51,209 nucleotides of DNA from JALENY01 sp036310185 (GTDB taxonomy: Bacteria; Bacillota; Clostridia; Lachnospirales; Lachnospiraceae): positions 1 to 51,209 of the forward strand of contig JAXJSH010000042.1 in assembly GCA_036310185.1 (NCBI GenBank), given 5' to 3'. The translations under genes were made by a program, and so were the position numbers. Position 1 is the stretch's first letter. Every line of letters starts with the position of its first letter. The notes under the pieces were generated by a model. The model was not told the origin of the DNA and ran no database searches. It was given only the letters and a program-made list of their open reading frames with translations. Positions 35,166-43,993 of the stretch are shown here, piece by piece.

Positions 35166-35756
35166 CTATGCAAAACAGGGACTCACAGCCATCTCCAGCT
35201 TTTCTTCCAGCAAATGCACAATCCCCTGCATAACCTGATAACAGACTGTAATAATAAACTGAATATCCTCCTGTACATTTCTTTCCTTCGAAATATACAG
35301 ATCATGCGCTTTTTTTATAAACGAAATAATCTGTTCAAAACTGGTAAACGAAACGCTTCTTCCACAATTCTTTACCGCCTCGCCATTTAAAATATACGCC
35401 TTTAAACTGCGTTTCAGCTCGGCCTCATACTGACCGTGTTCCAGAAGGGTTCCTTCGTAAGTATCATTATGGGGAAATGTAAAATAATCCGCCACATGAT
35501 GTGTTACCTCTCCCAGCTGTCTCCAGTATACTCTGGCATTTCGCTCATCAATATTACAGTCAACGGTCAGAGCTTTGATCTGCTCCTGAACCGAATCAAA
35601 ATTCACGTTAAACGCATGCTTTGTTGTCAAAAAAGAAGGTTTCAGATCCGGCAAAATGCTTCCGAAACAGAATGCCTTTCTGTGATGCTGAAGGTCTCCC
35701 GCCTGTACATGATCTGCAAGACATCTGGCTAATAAGATGTGGGATTTTTTTCTCAC
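35166..35756 (-). CDS. Zinc-dependent phospholipase C-like protein
   Basis: About 196 residues, resembling the family named after Clostridium alpha-toxin's catalytic domain: an early SHILLARCLADHV, Asp37 in SILPDLKPSF, His47 in TTKHAF and a GEVTHHVADYFTFPHN block (His86, His87, Asp90, His96) as likely metal ligands. No signal peptide is present, unlike secreted phospholipases, so it may act inside the cell on another substrate. Many clostridia encode such short paralogs of unknown role. GTG at 35756 follows CAGGAGG at 6 nt; the longer frame above it crosses the leader and is not protein-like. Confidence 0.75.
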   Translation of the reverse strand: MRKKSHILLARCLADHVQAGDLQHHRKAFCFGSILPDLKPSFLTTKHAFNVNFDSVQEQIKALTVDCNIDERNARVYWRQLGEVTHHVADYFTFPHNDTYEGTLLEHGQYEAELKRSLKAYILNGEAVKNCGRSVSFTSFEQIISFIKKAHDLYISKERNVQEDIQFIITVCYQVMQGIVHLLEEKLEMAVSPCFA

Positions 35757-35857
35757 GATTATCCTCCTGAAATGGGTTCTTTTTCGCCTACGTTTCCCAT
35801 TATAGCCGGACTTTGTAAAAATACAAGTGGGATTTCTTCTCAAAAATGGTAAAATTT

Positions 35858-36466
35858 TTACATTTTTTTCGGTTTTATGCCAATTGCCTGGCGATGATAT
35901 ACTTCATAACGATCCAGAATAATCTCCTTCGGACATGGAATCACACCGCGATTTTCGTATGGATCATTAAAAATATAGGACTCATCGGTCTCCCCTACCA
36001 GCAGCATACAGTGCTCATTGGAGATCCATGTAAAATCTTCTTCCGTATCAAAAAGTTTCCATACCGGTCCAATAACCGGTTCCCGCAGATTGATGGAATT
36101 CCAGAGAATCACCGGCATATTTTTTTTCAGATAAGTCTCGACCAGATAATCCAGACCTTTTCCAGTCTCATTGACGACCTCATATTTATCACTTACGATC
36201 TGTTCCAGCGCCCTGCAGATGACCGGTGCATAACAGCCCATGGATTCCGGATCGTAGGGGCTGCCTGCAAAGCTCTCCCAGGGATTCGCACCGTACAGAA
36301 CACCATCTCTGATTTCAAAATCCCTTTTTACCAGATATTTTTGAATAAATTCATCAACCGAAATATGGTAGCCCAGATAATGCAAAAGCATGACCGTAGT
36401 CACGCTTTCACATCCCGTAGGGTAATTTTCACTCTGGTTGATGTATGGAACATCAATCTTTATCAT
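35858..36466 (-). CDS. C39-like cysteine peptidase domain protein
   Basis: A papain-like fold of the Peptidase C39-2 type. The presumed catalytic Cys is in YPTGCESVTTVML (residue 19), the His in NEHCMLLVG and the third residue in FNDPYEN. No signal peptide or membrane helix is seen, so location is uncertain. Its ATG directly follows the TAA of the antiporter gene (TAAATG), and GGAGG lies within the end of that gene, so the two are translated together. A link between peptide cleavage and ion transport is not known; the coupling may simply be an operon. Other C39-2 proteins are surface or processing enzymes. Confidence 0.75.
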   Translation of the reverse strand: MIKIDVPYINQSENYPTGCESVTTVMLLHYLGYHISVDEFIQKYLVKRDFEIRDGVLYGANPWESFAGSPYDPESMGCYAPVICRALEQIVSDKYEVVNETGKGLDYLVETYLKKNMPVILWNSINLREPVIGPVWKLFDTEEDFTWISNEHCMLLVGETDESYIFNDPYENRGVIPCPKEIILDRYEVYHRQAIGIKPKKM

Positions 36467-37996
36467 TTATTTACATGCCTCCGCTTTCGCATCTTCTTTT
36501 AAACTGAAATAACGAATCACTTCCAGAACAATGACCAGAAGAACCAGACTGGCAAGCAGCGAAATCCACCAGGATTTTGTCAGACCGGCAATAATATAGC
36601 CAACGATACAGGCCCCCACAACGACCATCGCATACTGCATCTGAGTGGATACATGATTGATGTGGTTGCTCTGCGCACCTGCAGAAGACATGATCGTTGT
36701 ATCAGAAATCGGTGATACATGGTCACCACATACAGCACCGGCAAGTACTGCAGATACGGAAATGATCATCATTTCCAGATTCTGTCCGCCAAACAGGGCC
36801 ACCACGATCGGAATCAGAATTGCAAAAGTTCCCCATGATGTACCGGTTGAGAAGCCAAGGAACAGACCAACAGCAAACATGATAACCGGAACCAGGAAAC
36901 TTGCGGATGCATTGTTTCCTACCACACTGCTTACAAAATCACCAAGACAAAGGGCATCGCCCACCCCTTTCAGTGTCCATGCCAGAATCAGAACCATAAC
37001 GGCCGGAACCATCAGTTTGAAGCCCTCAACCAGACTGTTCGTGAATTCTTTGAAACTTACCACTTTACGGGGCAGATAGAGGAACAGCATGAAAATAATA
37101 GTAATAAAAGTTGCGAAAATCAAACTGACCTCTGCATTACAGCCGGCAAAAGCATCGATAAGATTTGCTGCTCCGTCAAGCATACCGGTGTAAATCATGG
37201 CACCAACTGCAGATACGATCAGGACCACAATCGGAAGCACCAGATCAAACACACGGCCTTTGGAAGAGATCTTATCCTCAGCAACGTTTTCAAATTCTTC
37301 TGCACCGCTGGTGAAAAGATCACCCTTTTCCGCATTTTTCTCATGTTTTTTCATTTCGCCAAAATCAAAAGCACGGATGGTAATATATGCCACCATAAAT
37401 AAGGTCAGAATCGCATACAGATTGTACGGAATGGTACGTAAGAACAGCTGGAATCCGGTAATACCCGCATCCTCCGGTACATAAGAGTTAACCGCCGCTG
37501 CCCAGGATGAAATCGGTGCGATAATACAAACCGGTGCTGCCGTCGCATCAATAATATAAGCAAGTTTTGCACGGGATACTTTATAACGGTCTGTAACCGG
37601 TCTCATAACAGAACCTACGGTCAGACAGTTAAAATAGTCATCCACAAAAATCAGAACGCCAAGTCCGCTGGTAGCCAGCAGAGATGCCTTTTTGCTCTTG
37701 ATCTTTTTGCCGGCCCAGTTGCCGTAGGCAGCGGAGCCGCCGGACTTCTGCATCAGTACGATGATCATACCAAGCAGGATATCAAAAATAAGAATGTTCA
37801 GATTCATGTTATTTTTCATGATATCGAACAATGCGTTGAATGCTTCCCACGGTGCGAACCCTGTATAAAACAATACGCCGACCATGATACCAATCAACAG
37901 AGAACTGTACACTTCCTTCGTGATAAAGGCAAGTACGATCGCCAGAATGGGCGGAACCAGCGCCCACCAGGTTCCGATAAACATAGAACTATCCAT
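36467..37996 (-). CDS. NhaC-family Na+/H+ antiporter
   Basis: An integral membrane protein of 509 residues with about 11-12 hydrophobic segments. NhaC-family markers include LIFVDDYFNCLTVGSVMRPVTD, GFSTGTSWGTFAILIPI and CGDHVSPISDTTIMSSAGA. It probably exchanges cytoplasmic Na+ for protons; some relatives instead exchange organic acids or amines, so the substrate is not certain. A promoter TTGTAT-17-TATAAT is upstream, and AGGAGGAG precedes the ATG. It is followed by the C39 peptidase and preceded by a second, more distant paralog at 38200-39483. Confidence 0.88.
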   Translation of the reverse strand: MDSSMFIGTWWALVPPILAIVLAFITKEVYSSLLIGIMVGVLFYTGFAPWEAFNALFDIMKNNMNLNILIFDILLGMIIVLMQKSGGSAAYGNWAGKKIKSKKASLLATSGLGVLIFVDDYFNCLTVGSVMRPVTDRYKVSRAKLAYIIDATAAPVCIIAPISSWAAAVNSYVPEDAGITGFQLFLRTIPYNLYAILTLFMVAYITIRAFDFGEMKKHEKNAEKGDLFTSGAEEFENVAEDKISSKGRVFDLVLPIVVLIVSAVGAMIYTGMLDGAANLIDAFAGCNAEVSLIFATFITIIFMLFLYLPRKVVSFKEFTNSLVEGFKLMVPAVMVLILAWTLKGVGDALCLGDFVSSVVGNNASASFLVPVIMFAVGLFLGFSTGTSWGTFAILIPIVVALFGGQNLEMMIISVSAVLAGAVCGDHVSPISDTTIMSSAGAQSNHINHVSTQMQYAMVVVGACIVGYIIAGLTKSWWISLLASLVLLVIVLEVIRYFSLKEDAKAEACK

Positions 37997-38038
37997 ATCA
38001 CTTTCTCCTCCTGATGTGTTAAAGTAAAATACTTTGTG

Positions 38039-38067
38039 ATTATAACATGTCCCGCATAATTATACAA
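38039..38067 (-). promoter_or_regulatory. Promoter of the NhaC-C39 gene pair
   Basis: TTGTAT, a 17-bp spacer and perfect TATAAT on the minus strand. A second TATAAT overlaps the -35 region. Confidence 0.65.
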
Positions 38068-38157
38068 GAAATCATATGAACTTTTATCAAAAATGCATTT
38101 TAATTTCACCAAAAAAACAGTTATTTTCACCAAAAATCAGATGTTTTTATAGAAAAA

Positions 38158-38181
38158 GCGGAGACTGTCATCTGTCCCCGC
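38158..38181 (-). terminator. Intrinsic terminator of the second antiporter gene
   Basis: GCGGGGAC/GTCTCCGC (one wobble) with an 8-nt loop and TTTTTC after it on the minus strand, 18 bp after the stop. Confidence 0.85.
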
Positions 38182-38199
38182 CATACTTTCCAAATCTTC

Positions 38200-39483
38200 T
38201 TATTTTGTCTTTCGTATAAATATAAATACAAGCGCACTTACAACCATCAAAATCGGATAAAACATGTATGGGATGATATCAAAAGGTGTCAGCCCCGTCA
38301 GCGTAGCTGCGGACAGCAGCTGAGCGCCATAAGGAATCAGGCCCTGTCCCACCGATGTAAAAATATCCAGAAGGGACGCAGATCGGCGCGGACTGATTCC
38401 ATACTCTGTGCTGATCTCTTTTGCGATGGGACCGGTCATGACAATAGCCACCGTGTTATTTGCTGTACAGACATCCACCAGAAGTGCCAGACCTGCGATA
38501 CCGATTTCACCGCCTTTTGGCCCGCGGATACTCTTTTTGATCACCTTCAGAATAAACTCAATACCGCCAAACTCTTTTACCAGGGAAACGATGCAGGCCA
38601 CGATCAGAGAAATAACCGTGATATCATACATGCCGGTCACTCCTTCACCTACAGCCTGAAACATCTCACTGACAGCCAGACTTCCGGTGGCAACACCAAC
38701 GATCAGAGATGCCGCTGTACCGCCGATCAATACCAGAAATACGTTAATACCAGTCAGCGCGCCCAGCAGAACCAGAATATACGGAACCACGCGCCAGATG
38801 TTATAATTCAGTTCCATATCAAGGGTCACATCCGCATTTCCTGTGAGCACAAGGAAAATAATAACTGTGACAATGGCTGCCGGTAAGACGATAATAAAGT
38901 TTTCCTTAAACTTATCTTTCATTTCACACCCCTGCGTCTTCACCGCGGCAATTGTCGTATCCGAAATCATGGACAGATTATCGCCGAACATAGCCCCACA
39001 GGATACTGCTGCAATACAGACTGCCATGGAAAATCCTGTTTTTTCACTGATGCCGACCGCAATCGGAGCCAGCGCCGCAATCGTTCCCATAGAGGTTCCC
39101 ATGGACACGGAAATAAAGCAGCCAATCACAAACAGACCGGCCACTGCAACATTGGGCGGCATCACAGACAGCCCCAGGTTAACCGTGCTCTCTACACCGC
39201 CCGCAGCACTTACTGCTCCGGAAAAAGCACCGGCACAAAGGAAAATCAGGCACATGGTCACAATATTTTCATCACTCATACCCTTTGAAATAACCGTAAT
39301 TTTTTCCGCAAAACTCAGCTGGCGATTCTGCAGAAAAGCCACAAACAGAGCAATCAGAAAAGCCACGATCGCCGGCATGGCATAAAAATCATTGAATAAA
39401 ATGCCTGCACCCAGAAAAATAAGCAAAAATACACCGATCGGCAGAAGCGCACCTGCTCTTGCCACACTCTTTTTTTCTTCCAT
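38200..39483 (-). CDS. Second NhaC-superfamily antiporter
   Basis: A 427-residue membrane protein of the same superfamily as the gene at 36467 but clearly divergent. Shared signatures are SVSMGTSMGTIAALAPIAVG and CGAMFGDNLSMISDTTIAA, with 10-11 hydrophobic segments. It is shorter than the first paralog and lacks the large loop seen there. It probably exchanges ions or small organic anions with H+ or Na+. AAGGGAGA precedes the ATG. It lies 63 bp after dtd in the same direction and no terminator is evident between them, so the two may be cotranscribed. Confidence 0.82.
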   Translation of the reverse strand: MEEKKSVARAGALLPIGVFLLIFLGAGILFNDFYAMPAIVAFLIALFVAFLQNRQLSFAEKITVISKGMSDENIVTMCLIFLCAGAFSGAVSAAGGVESTVNLGLSVMPPNVAVAGLFVIGCFISVSMGTSMGTIAALAPIAVGISEKTGFSMAVCIAAVSCGAMFGDNLSMISDTTIAAVKTQGCEMKDKFKENFIIVLPAAIVTVIIFLVLTGNADVTLDMELNYNIWRVVPYILVLLGALTGINVFLVLIGGTAASLIVGVATGSLAVSEMFQAVGEGVTGMYDITVISLIVACIVSLVKEFGGIEFILKVIKKSIRGPKGGEIGIAGLALLVDVCTANNTVAIVMTGPIAKEISTEYGISPRRSASLLDIFTSVGQGLIPYGAQLLSAATLTGLTPFDIIPYMFYPILMVVSALVFIFIRKTK

Positions 39484-39546
39484 TGTTTTCTCCCTTTTAC
39501 ACTCATAAGTATTTCATTTCATAAACTTTTCTCAGAGCTTTTGTTC

Positions 39547-39993
39547 CTATAGAATATGCTCATCCAGCAGGATGGTAAAAGGCCCGTTGTTTTCCAGGGA
39601 CACTTTCATATGTGCCCCGAATACACCAGTCTTTACTTCCGGAACCGATTCTTTCGTCTTTTCTACCATATAGTGATACAATTCTTCCGCCATATCCGGC
39701 TTGCCCGCCTCGATAAAGCTGGGACGGTTTCCCTTTTTACAGTTCGCATACAGGGTAAACTGAGAAACCATCAGCACTGCACCGCCCACGTCCTGAAGAG
39801 AAAGATTTGTCTTACCTTCCGCATCCTCAAAAATGCGAAGGCCGATCATCTTCCGGATATATTTATCCGCAATTTCTTTTGTGTCCCCATCAGAAATACC
39901 GACCAGCACCAGAAAACCCTTCCCGATACTGCTGTATTCGGCACCATCTATGGAAACCGAAGCTTTGTCAACCCGCTGAATTACTAACTTCAT
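39547..39993 (-). CDS. dtd: D-aminoacyl-tRNA deacylase
   Basis: Removes D-amino acids (and glycine from tRNA-Ala) from mischarged tRNA in the cytoplasm. The start MKLVIQRV is characteristic. The two cross-subunit motifs are SQFTLYA and NNGPFTILLD; the second is usually NxGPVT, so Phe replaces Val next to the key Gly-Pro. The 148 residues equal the family norm. ATG at 39993 has AAGGAG at the right distance; a longer frame adds nine residues without support. It is divergent from the rluF-type gene across a short shared promoter region. Confidence 0.95.
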   Translation of the reverse strand: MKLVIQRVDKASVSIDGAEYSSIGKGFLVLVGISDGDTKEIADKYIRKMIGLRIFEDAEGKTNLSLQDVGGAVLMVSQFTLYANCKKGNRPSFIEAGKPDMAEELYHYMVEKTKESVPEVKTGVFGAHMKVSLENNGPFTILLDEHIL

Positions 39994-40074
39994 AAAACTC
40001 TCCTTCTTATACATTTTCACCAGATATCATATCATTTAACATGCAAAAAAGAAACCGGAAAAATATATATCACA

Positions 40075-40103
40075 TTGCTTTCGCTCTTCAAAACAGATAT
40101 AAT
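40075..40103 (+). promoter_or_regulatory. Promoter of the RluF-ligA-metA gene run
   Basis: TTGCTT, a 17-bp spacer and perfect TATAAT, followed by a leader of about 28 nt. Confidence 0.7.
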
Positions 40104-40137
40104 AGGAAGAACACGGAAACGAATGGAGAATTCTTTT

Positions 40138-40845
40138 ATGGAAAAAGAAACCCGATTAAATAAATTTTTAAGCGAAGCCGGCATCTGCTCCCGCCGGGAA
40201 GCAGACCGTCTGATTGAAAAGGGTCAGGTTCTGGTGGATGGAACCCCAGCCTCCCCCGGACAAAAAGTGACCTCCGCAAACAAAGTCACCGTAAACGGAA
40301 AAACTATAGGTGCTGCCCAGGAAAAAGTGCTTCTGCTCTTCAACAAGCCGCGCGGCATCGTCTGCACCGCAGAAAAACGGGAACGGAATAATCTGATCGA
40401 TTATCTGAACTATCCGGTGCGCATCACCTATGCCGGCCGTCTGGACAAAGATTCCGAAGGACTTCTGCTTCTGACCAACGACGGCGATCTGATCGACAAG
40501 ATGATGCGTGCACGCAACCGGCACGAAAAAGAATACGTAGTCACCGTGGACAAACCGGTCACTGATGACTTCTTGAAAAGCATGGCAGGCGGCGTTCCCA
40601 TTCTGGATACCGTTACCCGTCCCTGTGAGGTGACAAAAATTTCAAAAAACACATTCCGCATTGTTCTGACCCAGGGTCTGAACCGTCAGATCCGGCGCAT
40701 GTGCGAATATTTTCAGTATAAAGTGGTACGACTAAAACGTGTGCGTATCATGAATCTGCATCTGGGCAGCCTTCCCTCCGGCAAGACCAGAGCGCTGACC
40801 CAACAGGAAACGAAAGAACTATACCGACAATTAGAACAGGAGTAA
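40138..40845 (+). CDS. RsuA-family rRNA pseudouridine synthase (RluF-like)
   Basis: Makes pseudouridine in rRNA, most likely 23S. The N-terminal S4 domain (RLNKFLSEAGICSRREADRLIEKGQV) is followed by the catalytic domain with AGRLDKDSEGLLLLTNDGD, whose Asp is the nucleophile. RHEKEYVVTVDKPVT, GVPILDT and LNRQIRRMCEYFQYKVVRLKRVRIMNL match RluF more than RluB or RsuA. ATG at 40138 follows GGAGAATTCTTTT; an earlier ATG at 40123 lacks a site. Its stop lies 4 bp before the ligA start, and the AACAGGAG site for ligA overlaps its end, so it heads the ligA-metA run. Confidence 0.9.
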   Translation: MEKETRLNKFLSEAGICSRREADRLIEKGQVLVDGTPASPGQKVTSANKVTVNGKTIGAAQEKVLLLFNKPRGIVCTAEKRERNNLIDYLNYPVRITYAGRLDKDSEGLLLLTNDGDLIDKMMRARNRHEKEYVVTVDKPVTDDFLKSMAGGVPILDTVTRPCEVTKISKNTFRIVLTQGLNRQIRRMCEYFQYKVVRLKRVRIMNLHLGSLPSGKTRALTQQETKELYRQLEQE

Positions 40846-40849
40846 TTTT

Positions 40850-42799
40850 ATGACTCATATGGATCGAATGAAAGAACTGGTAACGCTCCTGAATCAGGCT
40901 GCAAAAGCCTATTATCAGGAAGACCGGGAGATTATGGATAACCGGGAATACGACGCCCTCTATTCCGAACTGGAACATCTGGAAGCGGAAACCGGAACCA
41001 TTCTGGCCGGCAGCCCGACTCAGTCTGTGGGCTATGAATCGGTGGAGGAACTTCCAAAAGAGACACACCCCAGTCCCATGCTCTCTCTTGACAAAACCAA
41101 AGAACGCCAGGTCCTGAAAAACTTCATAGGCGATCAGAAAACACTGCTTTCCTGGAAAATGGATGGTCTGACCATCGTTCTGACTTACCAAAACGGCACG
41201 CTGGCAAAAGCAGTTACCCGCGGAAACGGCGTGGTGGGCGAAGTGGTAACCAACAATGCCCGGGTCTTTGACAATCTGCCTCTGAAGATTCCCTTCCAGG
41301 GAGAACTGGTGCTCCGCGGGGAAGCCATCATCACCTATTCAGATTTTGAAAAAATCAACCGGGAAATCGAGGACGTGGACGCAAAATACAAAAATCCGCG
41401 AAATCTCTGCAGCGGTTCTGTCCGCCAGCTGAACAATGAAATCACCGCAAAACGCCATGTACGTTTTTACGCTTTTTCTCTGGTAAGTGCCCAGGACACA
41501 GACTTTGAAAATTCCAATGAAAACAAAATGCTCTGGCTTCAGAAACAGGGCTTTGAGATCGTGGAATACCGTGTGGTTACCCAGAAAAATCTGGACGAGA
41601 CCATAGACTACTTTTCCGAAAAAATCGCCGCAAACGATTTTCCATCGGACGGTCTGGTCGCCCTTTACGACAACATCAGCTACGGTGAGTCCCTTGGCAC
41701 CACCTCCAAATTTCCGCGCAATGCCTTTGCATTTAAATGGGCAGACGAGATGCGCGAAACCAGACTTCTGGAAATGGAATGGAGTCCGTCCCGTACCGGC
41801 CTGATTAATCCGGTGGCCATCTTTGAGCCGGTGGAACTGGAGGGCACCACCGTAAGCCGTGCCAGCGTCCACAACATCAGCATCGTAAAAGCACTGGAAC
41901 TGGGCATCGGCGACACCATCACCGTATACAAAGCCAATATGATCATCCCGCAGATTGCAGAAAATCTGACCCGAAGCGGCGCCCTTGTCATTCCGGACCT
42001 CTGCCCGGTCTGCGGCGGCGAAGCCAGAATTCTCTGTGAAAACGATGTGGAAACTTTAAACTGTACCAATCCGGACTGTCAGGCAAAAAAGATCAAAGCA
42101 TTTTCCCACTTTGTCAGCCGTGACGCCATGAACATCGACGGTATGTCCGAAGCAACCCTGGAAAAATTCATCGCCAGAGGGTTTATCCACGAGTTTGGCG
42201 ATATTTTCCTCTTAAGTCAACACAAAGACGAGATTGTGACCATGGAAGGATTCGGAGAAAAATCTTACGAACGCCTGATGAACAGCATACAGAAATCATC
42301 CGTCACTACCCTTCCCCGTTTTATTTACAGTCTTGGTATTTTAAACATCGGTCTGGCCAACGCAAAAGTACTCTGCAAAGAGTACAATCACGATTTTGCA
42401 GCACTGCGCACGGCCACTGTCGAAGATCTGAGTGCAGTGGACGGCATCGGACCAATAATCGCAAAAACTTTTGTAGACTATTTTACCGATGAGGTGCATA
42501 ATAGAATAGTAGACCATCTACTGACTCTGGTTACCATTGAAAAACCGGAGGAATCCGCGGATGATACCTTAAAAGGAAAGGTATTTGTGATCACAGGCAG
42601 TGTAAACCATTTTGCCAACCGCAATGAACTGAAAGCCTTTATCGAATCAAAAGGCGGAAAAGTCACCGGTTCCGTGACAGGCAAGACCAGCTACCTGATC
42701 AACAACGATACCGCATCCACATCATCCAAGAACAAAAAGGCCCGGGAACTTGGTATTCCCATCCTTTCCGAAGAAGATTTTATAGAAATGACGAGGTAA
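40850..42799 (+). CDS. ligA: NAD+-dependent DNA ligase, divergent LigA
   Basis: All LigA domains are present in order: Ia (about 1-50), adenylation (51-300), OB fold (300-380), zinc finger (Cys385, 388, 405, 410), HhH (410-565) and BRCT (570-649). The nucleophile is Lys103 in KMDG. Several canonical residues differ: Ser101 stands where E. coli has Glu113, TRGNG replaces TRGDG, DGLVALYD has Leu272 at the position of E. coli Lys290, and KANMIIP replaces the usual GDVIP. Arg124, Glu158 and Lys296 (Lys314 equivalent) are kept. It may be an active lineage-specific variant or a second ligase. CAGGAG precedes the ATG; metA follows after 5 bp. Confidence 0.88.
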   Translation: MTHMDRMKELVTLLNQAAKAYYQEDREIMDNREYDALYSELEHLEAETGTILAGSPTQSVGYESVEELPKETHPSPMLSLDKTKERQVLKNFIGDQKTLLSWKMDGLTIVLTYQNGTLAKAVTRGNGVVGEVVTNNARVFDNLPLKIPFQGELVLRGEAIITYSDFEKINREIEDVDAKYKNPRNLCSGSVRQLNNEITAKRHVRFYAFSLVSAQDTDFENSNENKMLWLQKQGFEIVEYRVVTQKNLDETIDYFSEKIAANDFPSDGLVALYDNISYGESLGTTSKFPRNAFAFKWADEMRETRLLEMEWSPSRTGLINPVAIFEPVELEGTTVSRASVHNISIVKALELGIGDTITVYKANMIIPQIAENLTRSGALVIPDLCPVCGGEARILCENDVETLNCTNPDCQAKKIKAFSHFVSRDAMNIDGMSEATLEKFIARGFIHEFGDIFLLSQHKDEIVTMEGFGEKSYERLMNSIQKSSVTTLPRFIYSLGILNIGLANAKVLCKEYNHDFAALRTATVEDLSAVDGIGPIIAKTFVDYFTDEVHNRIVDHLLTLVTIEKPEESADDTLKGKVFVITGSVNHFANRNELKAFIESKGGKVTGSVTGKTSYLINNDTASTSSKNKKARELGIPILSEEDFIEMTR

Positions 42800-42804
42800 A
42801 AAAT

Positions 42805-43725
42805 ATGCCAATTAAAATTCAAAGTGATTTGCCGGTAAAAGAGATTCTGGAACGGGAAAATATTTTCGTAATGGACGAAACCCGCGCCATGCATCAGGAT
42901 ATCCGGCCAATTCAGATTCTGATCCTGAATCTGATGCCCCTGAAAGAAGAAACCGAACTGCAGCTTCTGCGCTCTTTATCCAATACGCCCCTGCAGATTG
43001 ATGTCACTTTCATGGCTGTGAAATCACACGAATCAAAAAATACATCCAAGAGCCACTTAAACCGTTTTTATGAGACCTTTGACACCATCAAAGACCGGAA
43101 ATTTGACGGTATGATCATTACCGGCGCTCCGGTTGAAATGTTGGAATACGAAGAAGTGGACTACTGGGAAGAGCTGACCGGGATCATGTCCTGGTCCGAA
43201 AAAAATGTGACCTCCACCCTCTATCTGTGCTGGGCGGCTCAGGCCGGTCTCTACTACCACTACGGTCTGAAGAAAAAAACGCTGGACAAAAAAATGTTCG
43301 GTCTGTTCTGGCATAAAGTGCTGAACCGGAAGATTCCGCTGGTACGTGGTTTTGACGACGTGTTCCTGGCACCTCACTCCCGCCACACCGACGTGCCGAT
43401 TGAAGATATTGAGGCCTGTCCGGAACTGACCGTTCTGGCAAAATCCGATGAAGCCGGACTTTTCCTTGCCATGGCGGAAGAAGGAAGAAAAATCTTTGTC
43501 ATGGGTCACCCGGAATACGACCGCATCACACTGGACGGCGAATACAAACGGGATCTGGCAAAAAATCTTCCGATTGAGATTCCGAAAAACTATTACGAAG
43601 ATGACAATCCAGAAAACAGACCGCTGCTGCGCTGGAGAGCCCACGCAAACAATCTGTACACAAACTGGCTGAATTATTACGTTTACCAGAGTACACCTTA
43701 TGATCTGTACGGAACTCCATTCTGA
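42805..43725 (+). CDS. metAA: Homoserine O-acetyltransferase (MetA family)
   Basis: Activates homoserine for methionine synthesis. Catalytic Cys142 (LCWAAQA), His235 and Glu237 (GHPEYD) fall at the E. coli MetA numbers. Residue 111 is Glu in GAPVE; in this family Glu111 selects acetyl-CoA while Gly111 (GAPLG in E. coli) selects succinyl-CoA, so the product should be O-acetylhomoserine. Length 306 is usual. Only 5 bp separate it from ligA, with GAGG in the overlap of the two, so it is cotranscribed and there is no room for a SAM riboswitch. Terminator at 43736-43756. Confidence 0.95.
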   Translation: MPIKIQSDLPVKEILERENIFVMDETRAMHQDIRPIQILILNLMPLKEETELQLLRSLSNTPLQIDVTFMAVKSHESKNTSKSHLNRFYETFDTIKDRKFDGMIITGAPVEMLEYEEVDYWEELTGIMSWSEKNVTSTLYLCWAAQAGLYYHYGLKKKTLDKKMFGLFWHKVLNRKIPLVRGFDDVFLAPHSRHTDVPIEDIEACPELTVLAKSDEAGLFLAMAEEGRKIFVMGHPEYDRITLDGEYKRDLAKNLPIEIPKNYYEDDNPENRPLLRWRAHANNLYTNWLNYYVYQSTPYDLYGTPF

Positions 43726-43735
43726 TTTTCCATGC

Positions 43736-43756
43736 AAAATCAGAGACTCTGATTTT
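43736..43756 (+). terminator. Intrinsic terminator of metA
   Basis: AAAATCAGA/TCTGATTTT with a 3-nt loop and a T-run, 11 bp after the stop. A second hairpin (CAGGAATC/GATTCCTG, 43809-43837) follows just before the tRNA promoter. Confidence 0.7.
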
Positions 43757-43839
43757 TAACCGGGGTATAAAATTCATCCTAATTCGACACATATAACGTA
43801 CATACCGGCAGGAATCCTGAATTCATCAAGATTCCTGTC

Positions 43840-43868
43840 TTTACAAAGCAAAATTTCTATGTTAGAAT
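43840..43868 (+). promoter_or_regulatory. Promoter of tRNA-Arg
   Basis: TTTACA, a 17-bp spacer and TAGAAT, 22 bp before the tRNA 5' end. Confidence 0.6.
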
Positions 43869-43890
43869 ATACTAGTATGTTAGGTAATAC

Positions 43891-43963
43891 GCATCTGTAG
43901 CTCAGGGGATAGAGCAGTGGTTTCCGGTGCCACGTGCCGGGGGTTCGAATCCCTCCAGATGCG
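43891..43963 (+). tRNA. tRNA-Arg (anticodon CCG)
   Basis: A full cloverleaf: acceptor GCATCTG/CAGATGC with discriminator G, D-arm GCTC/GAGC, anticodon arm GTGGT/GCCAC with loop TTCCGGT (anticodon CCG, reads CGG), short variable loop and T-arm GGGGG-TTCGAAT-CCCTC. No CCA is encoded. A run of seven T follows immediately, and the next gene's start codon is 30 nt further on, so the tRNA may be cut from a longer transcript. Confidence 0.95.
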
Positions 43964-43993
43964 TTTTTTTCTACACAAGAGGAGGAGTACACA

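Noticed and set aside
42790..42805. SAM riboswitch before metA
   Set aside because: Only 5 bp separate metA from ligA; no space for a leader RNA.
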